Positions 43,581 through 54,847 of a DNA stretch of 64,000 nucleotides are shown here, piece by piece. Both the position numbers and the translations under genes were made by a program. Location: the NCBI RefSeq assembly GCF_040183065.1, contig NC_091117.1:111889001-111953000 (forward strand). Direction: 5' to 3'. This DNA comes from Periplaneta americana (Eukaryota > Arthropoda > Insecta > Blattodea > Blattidae). The first letter of the stretch is position 1; every line of letters starts with the position of its first letter. The notes under the pieces are model-generated. The model was not told where the DNA came from. It was given only the letters and a program-made list of their open reading frames with translations, and did not search any database.

Positions 43581-44540
43581 TCCATTCTTGAATTTTGATA
43601 ATACTGCGATACTGTTTTTGGAAAGGACTTGTTTTCGAACAACATATTCAATGACACAATTTGTCTCCTCCTTTTTAGTTTTTCAAGGTCGCTCAATTTC
43701 ACACCAACTTCAAACAACGTTCTACTCCCTTCCTTAATATCTTCCAATTTTTCTGACTTTCCTTGCGCTTCTCAGCTCCCGACATATGCGTCTACTTGTC
43801 AATAATTGTCCACTGGTAATGAACAAAATTTACAAGAAAAACGACAACGAAAAGACGAAAGTTTCGTCACGAAACATAATGTAGGCCCTACTGAAAAAGG
43901 AAACGTAATTCTGCGGCTTGGATTTGGGGGAGTCCACTAGCATATTGCGGTGAGCCGGCAGGTGTTGGTAGAGGACAAGGCAATTGAACGTGTTCGGTAC
44001 AAGCGACGGGAACATATTTCAGGCATGTCCCGGAGCCTTCAAGTGTCGTGTCGATTATTGTTAACGTGGGAAACCGATATTCTATTATATAATACCTATA
44101 ATACATACATAATGAGGTGTTAATTTTTATTAATTATACTATTGTTGGTTAATATGTCAGATTCATGTAACAAATGTTCTTACAAAATTTTATAGTACCG
44201 GTATGTATCTGTGAATTATTATTCGTGATGATACAAAGTAATCAGACTCACTTAATCTGATGGGACCTTATTGCTCACGGGCCCATATGCACTTGCCCCC
44301 TTTGGCCCTCCCTTCTCGGCGGCCCTGCCTGCAACAACTTCTAAATAGGACACAGACAGGCAGATCATTTCAAACAAGGAACATATCACAGCCATAACAT
44401 AATTACAAAACACCTCCACATATGCAGAACACATCACAAATGCTAACCACACCTGCAGAGACATCAACACAGGCATGGAAATTCTACACATTCAACCATT
44501 CAAATCTTATATACAAGTCAATTTTTTCATTTGTCTCCCT
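43581..44540. other. spacer, no gene recognised
   Basis: A minus-strand open frame of 79 codons at 44,252-44,491 has no recognisable domain. No repeats or RNA genes seen. Confidence 0.4.
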
Positions 44541-44544
44541 ACTA

Positions 44545-45290
44545 AGACCCGTTACACAGTCATCCGTATGCTACGCGCTACGGACTACGGATCCGTAGCA
44601 AATTACCTTACATATATGGGAGCTTTCAATTCTGCGTATTGTGCGCATCCGTAGGATCCATATGGACGTCCCGCTACGCGCTACGGACTACGGAGAACAG
44701 TTGAATACCTAGGACAATTAGCGTGGGCTTACACAGTCATGCACACTACGCATAGCGTAGCGACATAGTGCAGCAGTACAATTCATGTTTGAATGCACTA
44801 TTATTTTGGATATGGAGTTTTTAATCAGTCAAGTAGATAGAAGACAATGTTTCTGGGATCCATTTTGTGAAGAATACAAAAAAAAAAAAAAAAAAAAAGG
44901 TATCAGGTCGAGGTTGTGGCGTGAAATGTGTGGCATTATAGTGGAAAATTTCGCAGAAATGGACAATAATATACAATGAAATGCGGGTGGGAGATGACTG
45001 ATAAGGATGAGAGAAGAAATGGCGGAAGTTTCAGAAAATATCTTCCGCAGAAAACGGCCTCACGAAAACAAGATCTTTGAAAATAATTTAGTTCTTATAC
45101 TAAAGAAAAATTAATAGAAGGAAGAGGATGAGGCTCGTTCTTTCTTGATTTCAATATTACCTGCTGTTGCTGCATCTTCTAGGAGTAGAAACTATGCCTA
45201 CTGTACTATCGTATGGAAGTGCTAAATACAATATTCCCATGCACATCACTTACTCAGTCTGTTCAATTGCCGTTTTTCGGTGGGCTAATA
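44545..45290 (+). mobile_element. possible PIF/Harbinger-type relic with MADF-like protein
   Basis: Plus strand from 44,812 encodes EFLISQVDRRQCFWDPFCEE, poly-Lys, then SRLWREMCGIIVENFAEMDN. This fits a MADF/SANT-like DNA-binding domain, the accessory protein of PIF/Harbinger transposons. A further frame has SFLISILPAVAASSRSRNY, reminiscent of the BESS-like end. Upstream, CGCTACGCGCTACGGACTACGG occurs twice with related CGTAGCG motifs (44,570-44,765), possible subterminal repeats. Termini and target duplication were not defined, and the A18 run breaks the frame. Confidence 0.45.
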
Positions 45291-45573
45291 TTCAGAAAAA
45301 TCCTACACCAGAATACACAAATATCAATTAATACTGTTACACTGGAAACATTTCCCAAATAGAACAACAGTCTTCCTTGATGTCAATTCTCCAATCTCCA
45401 TCAATCTCCAACGATACTCTTTCATTCACAGCAATTTACCAAAGCATTATGAGCAACAGACTACTGTATAATATAATATATAACCTTTTTTCTATAACAT
45501 AAGTTAAGGAATATTTAATTAAGAGTAGTCAATATAAATATTTCCTCAGTAAAATTAAAACAGATAGTCAAAA

Positions 45574-46072
45574 TCTGTGATTCTCAACCGGGGAGCTGCG
45601 GCCCCCTGGACGACCGACCAACTTGTAGTGGGAGGCAGTGTACGAAATAATGGCAACAATAATAATATTAATAATAATAATAGTAACATCAGTATTAATA
45701 ATAATGTTATTATTATTATTATTATTACTATTATTATTATTATTATCATCATCATTATTATTATTTTAAAAATTGTTCTTTGAAAATTTTATTATCTATT
45801 TTATATTAAATTAAAGTATAGGCTAATTAAATTGTTTTCTTTATGAATTGATACAAAATTTCATATTACTACTTTGTATCTTCTACATTCTACTCTACAC
45901 CTCAGGCCAAGGATCCGAACTAAAGTAATGTGAAGAAAAATGACCCTCAAAATCAAGAAGATTCAGAAACACCTCAGTACATTCTACACAATCTATACCT
46001 TAGACTAGGGGGCCCCACTTAAGTAAAGTGAGGGAAAGTGAGGAACCACCATCAAAACGATTGAGAAATATT
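45574..46072. mobile_element. possible hAT-type MITE
   Basis: The left end CTGTGATTCTCAACCGGGG followed by GCTGCGGCCCCC, and the right end read on the minus strand CAATATTTCTCAATC, with a shared CCCC-rich subterminal zone, resemble hAT non-autonomous elements. Contains (AAT)n/(ATT)n tracts at about 45,645-45,767. No 8-bp duplication was seen. Confidence 0.4.
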
Positions 46073-46453
46073 GATCTATAGAGATTATAACAAAAAATAA
46101 TTAATGGTTTTGTAATAGTGAACAAGAAATAATAAAATGCCAATTATTATCAATAATTTATTAAGCTGACAAGGGAAGTACCCCAGCTCGAACGGCTAAA
46201 ACCTAGTGTAAATGCGTTTAAAATACTGAGTTGTGCTTGTTCTACCACCCATAAAGTTTATTTATCTGTAAAACTCCTCAGCCGTATACAATTAATGATT
46301 GAAGAATAACGAATCTAATGACTAGAGAAGCGTAAATCGCTGAAGAAACAACAGCGTGTAACAGACAGTTATGACAAGGAGATCCACAAAATACATAAAT
46401 GAGGTATTATGTGCCAATAAGCTACACGACATTTGCTTTAAATAATATACGAG

Positions 46454-46881
46454 TATAGGATATTTCAAAAGTCAGTTCAAACATTAAACCGCTATAAATA
46501 TTATAATATGAGATAGGGAAAAAATTAGAACATCACAGTGTTGGAGAAACAACGGGGTTTACAAAACATTGGGAAGATGATCGCCGTTCTCTTGTTCAAA
46601 GTACAGCTTTCTTTCTGCGACACCTTGCACAGCATTTTGGAGATAATGTCTTGGAATATTGACAATTTCTTCCGAGATGGCATCTTTCAGTTGCAGTAGG
46701 GTTGTTGGATGTATCAAGAAAACTCGTTCTTGAAGGTAACCCCACAACCAAAAGTCGGCCGGATTGAAATCTGGAGATCGTGGAGGTCACATTGTTGGAG
46801 TGCCAACTGATGACTTTGGTCGGAATGTTTATAATATTTATAGCGATTTAATATCTGAACTGACTTTTGAAATATCCTATA
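46454..46881 (-). mobile_element. Tc1/mariner element, internally deleted, TA-flanked
   Basis: The element 46,456-46,879 has inverted repeats of about 50 bp (TAGGATATTTCAAAAGTCAG at the left; same on the minus strand at the right) and TA on both sides (46,454-46,455 and 46,880-46,881). The minus strand keeps the transposase C-terminus: PPRSPDFNPADFWLWGYLQE with the third catalytic Asp, then IHPTTLLQLKDAISEEIVNI to a stop near 46,559. The first two catalytic residues are deleted. Confidence 0.88.
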
Positions 46882-48821
46882 TGTTAACATATGCAGTGCG
46901 TACCTGTCCGTATATCCCGAACTAGAAGATGCTGTGTTGTGGTACGTTCTTCCCTTATTCGTCACAGAGTGCATATCTGGAGTTTCAATGAAGTGATTAA
47001 AACACAACGGAATGGAACATTATGCACACTTGACAAGGGCAACATGTGAACATGATACATCATATTCGGTGTATCCACACTGCAATAGTTCAATATCATA
47101 AGCCACAATGATCTCACTATCAAGTGATGCAACAGGAATATCAACTTCGTAACCGGATCTTCGCCACGAAATGTTAACATAGGTCTGTACCTCGGTGCAG
47201 AAAGTTGGTTGTAGATGACAGAGTGAAGGCGAATGATGAAATATCGATCATGTAACGTGACCTGCAGTTTGTCAATTTGTAACTGTACAAAATCAACAAT
47301 TCTGCAATGCAGTTTTTACCGTCTGAAGAAATATAAACGTCCGGAGGTTGGTAGTATTTGGTTGTCTTTGATGGCAATATCTGTAACGCAGTATCCTTGT
47401 CGGGAAAACATTCTTCTATCAGACTGTAGTCTTTGTGTCCTTACCAGAAATCACAAAGTAATAGACCTTTTTTCACAAACTTATTCACCGAGGACCGAAT
47501 TTAAAAAGCTTTTCATGTGCTCTTTGATCATATTTTCATTTTTACTCGCTTCAACATGGATGTTTGGTGGACTAATTGCTACTAGTTCCTTTGCAAACTG
47601 TGGACCAAACATCCCTGTGTTTCCTGCAAATGTAAAGCTTGCTCGCTAATCTATCATCCATGGACACTGCCACATCTATTATGTGACTGTGTGTGGAGCT
47701 ATGAAAAGACTGTACCACACCAGCTGTTGATTTTTCACCTCTGTGCGATAGTGTTTAAGAAGATGATAGTTCATTAAAAAATTGGTTCTGATCATTATTC
47801 CTGACGCGTTGCTTAACTATGTTTTTGTCTTTAATGAACATGTTCACATCTACCACAAATGTTTCTGCTTTGTGCCTAATGTAGTGATATGCCTGGAGGA
47901 AATTTTATATTCTTCTTTGAAGCCGCTGGCGAAATGCAAAGAAGCTTTAAATTGTCCAGAGCAACTGCTGTAGCAGCTTCCAGAGCCCACACTTTAATGT
48001 GCCAGTAGTGGACTACAGATCATAGTCTCTGGCTCTGTCAAACTGTGCTCTTACAGACTCCAGTTCTGAAGTTTTGTTTCCCTTGAAGTGGCCCCGGTCT
48101 TTGCATTTTGCACGTCACATAATAAAAAATTACCTTGCAGTTGGATTTCAAACGAATGCAGCTATAACTGTTTATTAGTTTTCTGTAAGAATTCTAACCA
48201 CGATTAAAATAATCATAAATATTATCCAATGTTAGGTCATCAAGATACTGTAGCACACTAGGTCCTGGTATTGTTAAGAGTGAAGGTAAGTATTCACTTT
48301 GACTTGCAGTTCCTTTATTTGCTGGAGAGGACGTTTCAGAACTGTTGGAACTCTTATACCCATGTGCTGTTTCTTTTCCGCCATCAGACTCACAATCACT
48401 ATTCCTATCCAATATATCGGTATCTACTTCTGATAATTTCCGGTAGTATTTTTGCATTATAACGTCACGTAACATGCATGTAAACGGCTCATCCTCACTC
48501 CATTTACATCCTCATTATCCTGTATGTAAGTTCGACGTACCTTTCGCGCAGCAGGTAAACAATGCTCATAGGATTGACTTCAGCCTACTTATGTCTGGCG
48601 TTAGTATGTGCACTTCACTATTGAACACCGCAATGGTATCGCTCGTACTCTCTGTACAGCTACGACGTAGTGAGGCTAGTACGCTAACTTTCAGATGGCG
48701 ATAGCGGCCGCACACGTAGTTTTACAGATAAATGGCATTGATAGCTATTCGAACAGGTATAACATTATATTTTAAATGCGTTTCCAGTCGGTTTTAGCCG
48801 TTCGAGCTGGGGTACGTACCT
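46882..48821 (-). other. region with unidentified coding-like frames
   Basis: Minus-strand frames carry peptides that look non-random: GNTGMFGPQFAKELVAISPP and EHMKSFLNSVLGE (about 47,650-47,490), QGYCVTDIAIKDNQILPTSG (about 47,400-47,345), and an open frame 48,194-48,475 with a Ser-rich acidic stretch and PSLLTIPGPSVLQYLDDLTL. I do not recognise the family. Frequent frame changes suggest a decayed element. Confidence 0.3.
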
Positions 48822-49106
48822 TGTAAGGCACATTTTAATTAATCGAACTAGTTTTTTGGGAATACCAAATTCAATAAGAATATTATATAAAACTTCTCTC
48901 TTAACCGAGTCATATGCCTTTTTGAAGTCTATGAATAACTGATGTACTATACCCTTATACTCCCATTTTTTCCTCCAATATCTGTCGAATACAAAAAATC
49001 TGATCAATAGTCGATCTATTACGCCTAAAACCACACTGATGATCCCCAATAATTTCATCCACATATGGAGTTAATCTTCTCAAAAGGGTATTCGACAAAA
49101 TTTTTA
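48822..49106 (-). pseudogene. LINE RT fragment, same family as the 11-12.7 kb element
   Basis: The minus strand reads [40 protein letters not shown] and LVRLIKMCL, nearly identical to 12,130-12,410. Both ends are cut internally: only the RT fingers and motif A remain, with one frame change. It abuts an (AT)n tract. Confidence 0.88.
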
Positions 49107-49108
49107 TA

Positions 49109-49110
<2 letters not shown>

Positions 49111-49151
<41 letters not shown>
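49111..49151. repeat. (AT)n microsatellite
   Basis: About 20 AT units beside the LINE fragment. Confidence 0.9.
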
Positions 49152-49155
<4 letters not shown>

Positions 49156-50129
49156 TTATTTATAAGGAAGAAGAGCAATGAGACTGGAAAATTAATAACA
49201 ATAAGCGGAATGAAGGTCTTAGAGGAAAGATATGTGAGAATGGCAATATAAAGTCGAAAGGTAACGAGGGATACTGAGAGACAAGTAGATAACCAAGAGA
49301 TAGAGAGAGAGAGAGAGTCTAGTTCAATCTCGTTCACTATTACAAACCAAAACCTCTCACAATTACTGTTATAAATACATTACTAGAGATGCAAATTATC
49401 TGCTTGAAACATGAGAAGATAAGGAAACTCACTAAACTCACACAAAATCCAAACGTATGCCAATGTTAATCACAATCACTATTAATGGTAAATCAGTGCA
49501 TGGAGACGTAAACTTAATGTCCCACTTCACTATAAGATATTAATAATGAATATATGAATAATGACTCTAACATCAAAAACAATATGTAATAAGGTAGTGA
49601 ATAGGGGTGAACAGAAAATTATTTAAATATCAAAAACGCATAACTGAAACCAGAATAATGCACTTGCAAAACCGAATGACCAAATAGAAAAGGTAATATC
49701 AAACCAAAATAAGTGTCTCTCTCTCTCTTTAACCAAACATTCAGATCTCACAATTGATCTCGTTCACACCAGACGGTTTGGTCGTCCCCAAACCAGCCAA
49801 ACCTGCCCTCCAAACCGACATCCGTACCAGAGGTTGAGAGTTCGTCTCCCGGTACGGTAATTTTTTTTATTTTACTTTTTAATTAATTTATTAGTTTAAT
49901 GAGAAATGACATTTGTTCATAAACTTCGTTATCCCTACTTTGTAAAAATATTATTGCCCATAACTTGTAGGCTATTAGTAGATGAGACCTGGCCTGTATG
50001 AACAAAAATACTTGTTACACATTATAAAAAAACCGGACGCATATCAAACACAAATAAATAATTAAATAAACAAATAAAAACAATTTGTTAATATATTAAC
50101 CAAAAAGGCCTGTGGTGGGGACTAGCATT
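49152..50129. other. spacer with GA/CT tracts and a tRNA-like remnant
   Basis: (GA)n at about 49,298-49,317 and (CT)n at about 49,712-49,724. At about 49,800-49,860 GAGGTTGAGAGTTCGTCTCC followed by CGGTACGG and a T8 run resembles the 3' half of a tRNA-like gene. No coding sequence. Confidence 0.4.
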
Positions 50130-51150
50130 TTGTCCACAAACCACCTACTTCAACAACTGCCCTCATTCTGCGCGGCATGGAGTCCACAAGATTATGGAAT
50201 AGGTTAAATTCATGGCTACCTTCTTCCACGCATCTAGAACTCTGTCCCACAATTCGTTAGCTGTTCGAACGGGTGTTTGTTCTGCCCAATTAGAGGTTAT
50301 GATCGTTTGAGTGTAGCCCACAAATTTTCAATCGGATTTATATCTGGTGATTTTGGAGACCAGTCGACTGCTTCCTCGTAAGCCATCTTTGAATCCGGTT
50401 GGCGGTGTGTACCAGGTGATTATACTCCTGGAAGAAAAGTCTACCTGCTGGATATCGTTCTCGGGCGGAAGGGATCATTACATTTGCCTAAATGTGTTCA
50501 TAGACTTCTGTCGTAAACCGACCGTGGATGCGTTCCAGAAGTCCTATCCCATGGTATGACTTCCATCCCCAACACGCGATGCTCACGAGACCAGACGTGT
50601 TAAGTCGTCTCGCGAAGCATTCATCGTACCGGTGGCCATCCATACGATAAACTAGGGCAGGACTATCATTGCTACTGGAGACAATTATTACCTCATCGGA
50701 GAAAATAACATTTCTCCAATCGAAGTCCTATCGGAGAGTAGCATACGCTAGAAGGTCCACGGCATGTTCCATTGTCAAATTTTCTCTTCTCACAGCTCGA
50801 CGACACCGTATGACACGTTCTCTAAAACTTCCCCCCACGGTGTTTGGGAAACCTGGAAAGTTGGACGCCATCTTGAGTTGAAAGGCAGTTCTAAAGGGGT
50901 GGTTCTCAACTTCTCTCAATAACATGGCGGCCTCTTCCCTTGTAGGGATGCGTGGCCGACCAGGAATGGGACGATTCACAAGTTCACTATTCTCAATAAA
51001 AAATTTAGCCCATCTCTTAACAGTTGACAATGGGACTCCAATTTCTCTGGCCGGCATCGATGCAGAATAACCGACGCAAACCAGTGCCTTGTTGACGGTG
51101 TTGTCTCTGTCATCTTCAAGTGTAATGACGAGACGGAACGTTTTATTAAC
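50130..51150 (-). pseudogene. Tc1-like transposase relic
   Basis: On the minus strand, an HTH region (YSASMPAREIGVPLSTVKRW, PIPGRPRIPTREEAAML), an ERVIRCRRAVRRE segment, then the catalytic domain: DWRNVIFSDEVIIVSSS (first Asp), a Gly-rich SIACWGW segment, a second block reading FFQEYNHLVHTANRIQRWL where the catalytic Asp has become Tyr or Asn, and a frame-shifted SPKSPDINPIENLW (third acidic residue). The tail runs to PRRMRAVVEVGGLW. It is nearly complete in length (about 330 codons) but has several frame changes after position 50,560. Terminal inverted repeats were not found. Confidence 0.8.
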
Positions 51151-51284
51151 AGACAAGATTATTGCTTGAAAGAGAGAAGGAGGTTTATTATTTATTAGAG
51201 TCTGGCATATTCTAAGAGATATCGCTACATAAATATAGCTTCGCGAGACATATATGGTGTCAAATTTGTAATTAAAAAAAAAAG

Positions 51285-51365
51285 AAGACTGTAGGAGATT
51301 CGAACCTTGAGCTACTACTATTAACTCGTTCAATAGACCAATGCAGTAACGACTTACGCTACTGA
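51285..51365 (-). mobile_element. tRNA-like SINE head
   Basis: On the minus strand TAGCGTAAGTCGTTACTGCA (A box), an anticodon-arm-like TCTATTGAACGAG and GGTTCGAATCTCC (B box), followed on that strand by TTCTTTTTTTTTTAATT, a long T run. Body not defined. Confidence 0.5.
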
Positions 51366-52798
51366 GACTGTTGATATCCTGTCGGCATAATACGTGTTTT
51401 CGTCTTCATATTCGATTCGGTTGATTTTGTATTATCAATTTTATTATTATTTCTCTCTTCAGAGGCCCAACTTGTGAAAAATGAGCATTGAAAAAACGTA
51501 CATTCTTATAATGCACTTATTCTTCTCAGACAAATCTAAAAATTAACATGGATACAGTTTAATAAGTTCTGTTCCCCTTTATCCATTGAATAAGTGCTGG
51601 CCATCTCTGTATATAGCTCGATCAAGCGGCACATGAGGCGCTCAGTTCTAAAGTGGATCAAGTCCATTGCATATAGTTTTGAGATAATTTGGCGTAAAGT
51701 TAACTTGCTCTAGTGAATTATCTAATTTGACTAGCAATAATTTTATTGTCCAACATTGCTTTAGCGATATCAACTTAAATGTAGGAAATGATGTATCAGC
51801 TGCAAATTTGTTTGTTAACGCTTAATCATATTTTGAGAAAGGAAGAGTGGACTTGATCTATTTTAGCTCTGAATTTTTTTCATCATGAAGATGAATCAAC
51901 TAGGCACAATGACAAAATATGCGAATAATGGAATTGTTATTGGTTCTTTGCAAGAAAATCAACGAGTCTGTTCGTTTACAACTAAGCTCATCTTTAATCG
52001 ACATAGAAGGACACATCGTCATCCGAGAGCATAATCATTTTGGTAGACCATCGACCTTGTGACTGGTTCTGTCCGCAAGTTTTTGAAGTGGTTTTGGGCC
52101 ACTGGTTCCACTAGATGGACGAATTATAAAAGGTATATCATATCTGTCTTCATCGCTATGGTCTGCCCTTGGTGCTGTGTAAAGGGGTTATTGCTGTCTC
52201 ACAAATTTACGTAGTATCTGGATAAGACATGGACACTTTCGAAAAATCTATCATTGTGCTCAAAGTAGTTTTAAACTGCAATGTCCAACGTTCTATTCGT
52301 TCGCATCTCATTCACCTTATTTCTAACCACTTAATTGATTTGCCAACATCGATCTTCTTTCTGTTGATCATGATTTTCCCCAGTTTTTTGGCAGTTAAAT
52401 ATTTAGTGTAGTACTTCGAGTACATTCAAGGGATTCCTATTCTTCGCATTCTTTATCACTTTAACTCAGTCTTGAGGCGTAAAAATTTATTTATTTTAAA
52501 GAAACTTTGAATTTTTTTCTTCCATTGTTAATTTATATGTTGTAAAACTACAATTACATATTGTGAATTTGTACAAAAAATTACACAAACACAAAATACG
52601 AAATATATAACAATAGAAATAGAATAAAATAAGTAATACATAAAATAAAAGGAGGACACAATAATATTAATAATCAGAGGATATTTTCGTGACCTTGACT
52701 CTATGACACCAAAATGCCGGTCATTAGGCGGAAATGAGTGGCGATAAGAGGAATTTTTGGTAATGTGTGTCTACCTTTTTTTATTTATTTATTTTACG
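51366..52798. other. AT-rich spacer with a SINE-A tail fragment
   Basis: No coding similarity. TTATTTTACGACGCTTTATC at about 52,788-52,807 is the 3' end of SINE family A with nothing else of it present. Confidence 0.45.
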
Positions 52799-53470
52799 AC
52801 GCTTTATCAACTGCGATTGTAGCAGACAGCTTTATGTTTCCATTTTGTCCTGTACATGAGTTTGTATAGAGATTTACGAATATGGTTTTTGGCTTTATGT
52901 TTGATATGTTTCACGTGGTCGGCCGCTACCACTTGGGATACTCTGCCACCTTCGGTTTCGTTCCACACGTACATGTAACCATTCTGATTGTTTAGTGAGT
53001 GGATACCGAAATTGTATATGTACATATTCCTATTGTAGTACGCTAAGGATTTCGTCAATTAGGGTACGGGAGTGCTACTTCTACGTCAAATGTGGGAACA
53101 AAGTACGTTTCTGAACTGTAGCTTCATCATTTATAACTTGATTAGCTTTGAGCAGGTGCAAATTTTTCTAGGCCTGTAACTTTTCACGCTTATACGTGGA
53201 GTTCCATTTCGTCACGTGGACTACATGTATCCTTAGCAGGAGATTTAAAATGTAAGTTAAATTTGTATGAAAAGATATGATAGTAAAACTTCTGCTTCAG
53301 AAACTCTTTGCATTCACACTCATAATTTCTACAGTGCAAATCACACATTTCTCTCATATTCAGATATGTTTTGAAATACTTTCTGTCATGATTCTTTTTC
53401 CTGCGGTAATGGTTCTGAAAGGCCAAACAAGATTTTGTATGTGCCACTATGTCCGAATCATCAATTGAGA
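52799..53470 (-). pseudogene. second uncharacterised repetitive insect family, relic
   Basis: The minus strand reads AFQNHYRRKKNHDRKYFKTY, LNMREMCDLHC, KFNLHFKSPAKDTCSPRDEM, KLQA-stop-KNLHLLKANQVI, TFDVEVALPYP and, after one frame change, LTKSLAYYNRNMYIYNFGIH and NNQNGYMYVWNETEGGR. The blocks HFxSPxxDTC, YNFGIH and MYVWNET are ones I recall from a high-copy unnamed arthropod family, probably transposon-encoded; no function is assigned. Stops and the frame change make it a pseudogene, and the C-terminal part is missing. Confidence 0.65.
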
Positions 53471-54153
53471 CTCAGAATCCAAGATGGGCCCAATATTTAA
53501 TCACTTTCAAAATTTATTTCTCATGCAAAATAATTGGTAGAAGCTTGTTTCCATGGTGATATGAAAAGATGTAATGGAGATGTACTTACGAAACAAAAAA
53601 TAATTAGTCAGAGGCATTTTTTAGCAACAGCAAACATTTTTTTCAATTTCCCAAAAGTTTGATATAATGGACTTGGGCCCCTCTTGGATTCCGGGTCTCA
53701 ATTTTATTGCTGAGGGTTCTTTTCATCTGAAATCTAAAATACCGTGGACTTGTCTATAATCCCCCCCCCCCCCAAGGCAGGCCATTTATCTGACCTATAA
53801 AGTTTACTAACTAATCTTTTACCGCAATTTGAACACGTTCTGGCTTTCGGAGATTTCAAAACCAATATTCTAAATCAAACACAAGGCTACAATACATTTC
53901 TGCAGGCTTGCTTGTATTTTTAAGAATAGGCATTCCGGGTGTGCAACATCGTCTTGGGACTTCAGAAGAACTTTAGGCTTCAGGTCATTCCTAATATAAG
54001 ATCATACTCCACCACCTCGCTTATATAATCTGTCATTTCTGCATAGAGTGTAAGCATTTAAAAGGATAAGAAAGTACGAAGAGAGGACTTAAGCCATGAT
54101 TCACTGACGAGAATACAATGAAGGTCTTGGGTAGAGAAAATTGAGGATACTTT
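53471..54153. other. spacer with a C13 run
   Basis: A homopolymer of about 13 C lies at 53,760-53,773. Nothing else recognised. Confidence 0.4.
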
Positions 54154-54435
54154 TTTTATAATGTTTTTATTTATTTTATTTGGTTATTTTATGACGCTGT
54201 ATCAATATCTAGGTTCTTTAGCGTCTGAATGATATGAAGGTGATAATGCCGGTGAAATGAGTCTGGGGTCCAGCACCGAAAGTTACCCAGCATTTGCTCG
54301 TTTTGGGTTGAGGAAAAAACCCCTGAAAAAACCTCAACCAGGTAACTTGCCCCGACCGGGATTCGAACCCGGGCCACCTCGTTTCGCAGCCAGACGCGCT
54401 GACCGTTACTCCACAGGTGTGGACTTTTATAATGT
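54154..54435 (-). mobile_element. tRNA-derived SINE, family A, copy 3
   Basis: The element 54,165-54,424 is flanked by the 11-bp duplication TTTTATAATGT (54,154-54,164 and 54,425-54,435). On the minus strand: tRNA-like head with GGTCAGCGCGTCTGG and B box GGGTTCGAATCCCGG, then the family body, then a T/A-rich 3' tail. It is the best preserved of the three copies. Confidence 0.9.
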
Positions 54436-54847
54436 GATGACCTGATGACATATATGTGCGCTATTTTCAGAGACGTGGACTGGAGTGAGAAAAATTGCTT
54501 CAACACCTGTGAAGTAAGTTTTGCAAGGGTTGAGGGAGGTGGGGTAGTTGTATGGACAGGCTGCACTGGGGATATAGGGCGGGGGAGATTTGTTCTGGCA
54601 TTGACCTTGCCTTCAGTCTTCGGGTCAATGAGTTAAGTGTTATAACTCGTTGCTTCGCGTCTGCCGGATTTTGGTTTAAGCTATTGTGAGAGACGATGAT
54701 GACAACCTAGCTAAAAAGAAATAACTAAGAAAATTGTATCAATCTAAATATTAAATTAATGCTGTAATTATACTGCTATGCTCTATAATATAATATCTAT
54801 AACCTAATTACGGAATAAACAAATTATGAAGCGTTGCCATTGACTCA
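54436..54847. other. spacer, no gene recognised
   Basis: No recognisable feature before the end of the minus-strand LINE ORF1 at 54,848. Confidence 0.4.

Noticed and set aside
44252..44491. 79-codon minus-strand frame with a hydrophobic N-terminus
   Set aside because: No recognisable domain, no supporting neighbour and no upstream signal; not listed as a gene.
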